A DNA stretch of 7,343 bases from assembly GCA_027025615.1 (NCBI GenBank), contig JALVQM010000037.1:1-7343 (forward strand), read 5' to 3'. The translations under genes were made by a program, and so were the position numbers. Source of the DNA: Desulfobacteraceae bacterium (lineage in GTDB: Bacteria > Desulfobacterota > Desulfobacteria > Desulfobacterales > Desulfosarcinaceae). This document shows, piece after piece, positions 6,138-7,343 of the stretch (the stretch's first letter is position 1; each line of letters opens with the position of its first letter). The notes beneath the pieces are model-generated. The model saw only the letters and a program-made list of their open reading frames with translations. It ran no database searches and had not been told where the DNA came from.

Positions 6138-7223
6138 ATGAGTTATTCCGAAGCTGTTTTTAAAATAATAGAAATACATGATTGCCCATATTACCAATAT
6201 GGAGATGAGTTCAAATTGTCAGGTAATGCCCTGTTTTTGGAGCATACAAAGGGTAATAAGTTTATTGCTACTGTTATAGTCGATTTGCCTCAAAAAAGAG
6301 GGGAATGTCGTGACCTGGTAGGCGAGCTTTCCAAGATACTGGTAACTTATGAAAGGGTTGACAGGATTCCTGATTGTGAGCTGGTTTGTTCCGGGTGTGA
6401 AGGGCAAATCAAGCTTGAGTACAAACAGGGAAGTAACATTGCCCTTGCAGAGGATATAAAGAATTACAGTACAGATGTAACAACTATTGCCAGCCTGTTG
6501 AGTAATTTTTCAATTTTTAAGACCCTGGGCGAAGAAAATCTGAAAAATTTTGTATCATTTTTACGCCTCAAGAAGTATGCCCGCAATGAAATTATCATCA
6601 GGAAAGGCGAACCGGGAAAGAATTTATATATAATTCTTTCCGGCGCGGTTGATGTAGTTGACCAGGATGGTAACACGATAACAAAATTGCGAAGTGGTGA
6701 AGTTTTCGGTGAAATGAGTTTAATAAGTGGAGATCCGGTGGGAGCAACAATCAAAGTATCACAGGCAACTGCTGTATTATACATAAAGGGTCAGGATTTT
6801 CTTAAAGTTCTCAATCGGTTTCCGTCTTTACAAATGTATTTTGCCAGGTTGCTGTCAAGACGTTTAGCTCAATCAAATGTAATGATTTCAAAAGAATATT
6901 CATCCGGTATGACAGGCAACCTGGAGCAAATGCATCCTGCCGAGCTTTTCCAGACCCTGAATTACAATCAGAAAACCGGTGAATTGAAAATAAATCTCGA
7001 AAATGCAGTGGCTTCCGTTCTTTTTCGTAAAGGCACGATAATAGGGGCTGAATATGGCGATAAATCCGGGAAAGATGCCTTCTTTGAGATATTGAGTATT
7101 CCGAGGGGCAGGTTTACCTTTGTTCCAGGTTTATCAGAAGAACAGATGCGCCTTCCGGAGTTGGGAATGTTTATGGAAATGCTAATGGAAGGGTTGCGCA
7201 AACTGGACGAAAAGTCAAATTAA
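6138..7223 (+). CDS. Cyclic nucleotide-binding-fold protein with C-terminal DUF4388/PATAN-like domain
   Basis: The product (361 aa) looks like a soluble signalling or scaffold protein with three parts. Residues 1-100 form a small domain with DCPYYQYGDEFKLSG (15-29) and a Cys cluster CELVCSGC (80-87) that could hold a metal or be redox active; similar N-terminal regions are recalled in deltaproteobacterial DUF4388 proteins. Residues about 115-240 are a cyclic-nucleotide-binding (CRP-type) fold, with the strand pattern RKGEPGKNLYIILSGAVDV and the cassette FGEMSLISGDPVGAT (190-204). In that cassette the Arg that normally grips the cyclic phosphate is Val201. Residues about 257-356 resemble DUF4388/PATAN (MTGNLEQMHPAELFQTL, TGELKI, FRKGTIIGAEYG, GRFTFVP), a domain linked to bacterial signalling and surface-behaviour proteins. 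No DNA-binding helix-turn-helix, signal peptide or membrane segment is seen, so it is not a CRP-type transcription factor. It appears AT-richer than the three upstream genes and has its own promoter, so it is probably a separate unit. Precise function is unknown. Confidence 0.85.
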   Translation: MSYSEAVFKIIEIHDCPYYQYGDEFKLSGNALFLEHTKGNKFIATVIVDLPQKRGECRDLVGELSKILVTYERVDRIPDCELVCSGCEGQIKLEYKQGSNIALAEDIKNYSTDVTTIASLLSNFSIFKTLGEENLKNFVSFLRLKKYARNEIIIRKGEPGKNLYIILSGAVDVVDQDGNTITKLRSGEVFGEMSLISGDPVGATIKVSQATAVLYIKGQDFLKVLNRFPSLQMYFARLLSRRLAQSNVMISKEYSSGMTGNLEQMHPAELFQTLNYNQKTGELKINLENAVASVLFRKGTIIGAEYGDKSGKDAFFEILSIPRGRFTFVPGLSEEQMRLPELGMFMEMLMEGLRKLDEKSN

Positions 7224-7308
7224 CCATCCCGCCTTCAAGCCAGTTTAATTTTCATACCTAATTCTTGATTATAACTCGCGTAAAATACGGTGTAATCTGA
7301 TTTTTCAC

Positions 7309-7343
7309 TTGACTTTGTTATCAATATATCGATTATTGAATAT
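7309..7343 (+). promoter_or_regulatory. Possible start of a promoter or operator at the window edge
   Basis: TTGACT at 7309-7314 resembles a -35 box, but no good -10 box can be placed before the sequence ends. Just downstream, TCAATA (7321-7326) and TATTGA (7334-7339) are inverted around an AT-rich centre with ATCGAT. This could be an operator for a gene beyond the window. The 120 bp after the last gene otherwise shows no gene and no convincing terminator. Confidence 0.2.

Noticed and set aside
7200..7246. AAACTGG / CCAGTTT inverted repeat around the last gene's stop codon as a terminator
   Set aside because: The arms are 7 bp with a 33-nt loop, and only a short broken T-run follows, so the hairpin would be weak.
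1..7343. CRISPR arrays, tRNA or rRNA genes, insertion sequences, toxin-antitoxin or defence genes
   Set aside because: No regularly spaced repeats, RNA gene sequences, transposase motifs or defence domains were seen on either strand.

Overview
The window suggests a mesophilic, moderate-GC member of the former Deltaproteobacteria (Desulfobacterota), most likely a Desulfobacterales-type sulfate reducer or relative. This rests on recalled family distributions, not on a search. The clues are a long pyrophosphate-type phosphofructokinase, a soluble PAS histidine kinase with an extended dimerisation hairpin, an NtrC-type sigma-54 activator, and a cyclic-nucleotide-binding-fold protein with a C-terminal DUF4388/PATAN-like domain.

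Layout, left to right. Positions 1-236 are an AT-rich leader with a perfect tandem 8-bp repeat at 62-77. Positions 237-2336 (+) encode the phosphofructokinase, with every motif expected for pyrophosphate use. After an 81-bp gap, 2418-3968 (+) encodes a soluble PAS-HisKA-HATPase-REC hybrid histidine kinase. Its last 17 bases overlap 3952-5340 (+), an NtrC-family regulator (REC-AAA+-Fis HTH). Positions 5341-6137 are a 797-bp gap with no convincing protein gene. It holds several inverted repeats, a tiny ORF rich in Tyr and Trp with a Shine-Dalgarno sequence, a large GC-rich stem followed by two T-tracts, and a clean extended -10 promoter. Positions 6138-7223 (+) encode the cNMP-fold/DUF4388 protein. 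The last 120 bp are AT-rich and hold no complete gene.

How the genes may work together. The kinase and NtrC-type protein are almost certainly a cognate, translationally coupled pair. The kinase has no membrane segments, so it should sense a cytoplasmic signal and phosphorylate the regulator, which would then activate sigma-54 promoters. No good -24/-12 site was found by eye in the window, so its targets are probably elsewhere. All three genes lie on the same strand with no terminator seen between them. They may form one transcript linking a glycolysis/gluconeogenesis enzyme to a two-component system, but that is inference. The last gene appears to have its own promoter and to be a separate unit.

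The least explained part is 5641-5878. A short Tyr/Trp peptide ORF is followed by two mutually exclusive hairpins and T-tracts. This could be an attenuator-like leader, a small RNA with an intrinsic terminator, or a copy of a dispersed intergenic repeat. Nothing in the window shows a complete novel defence or mobile system.
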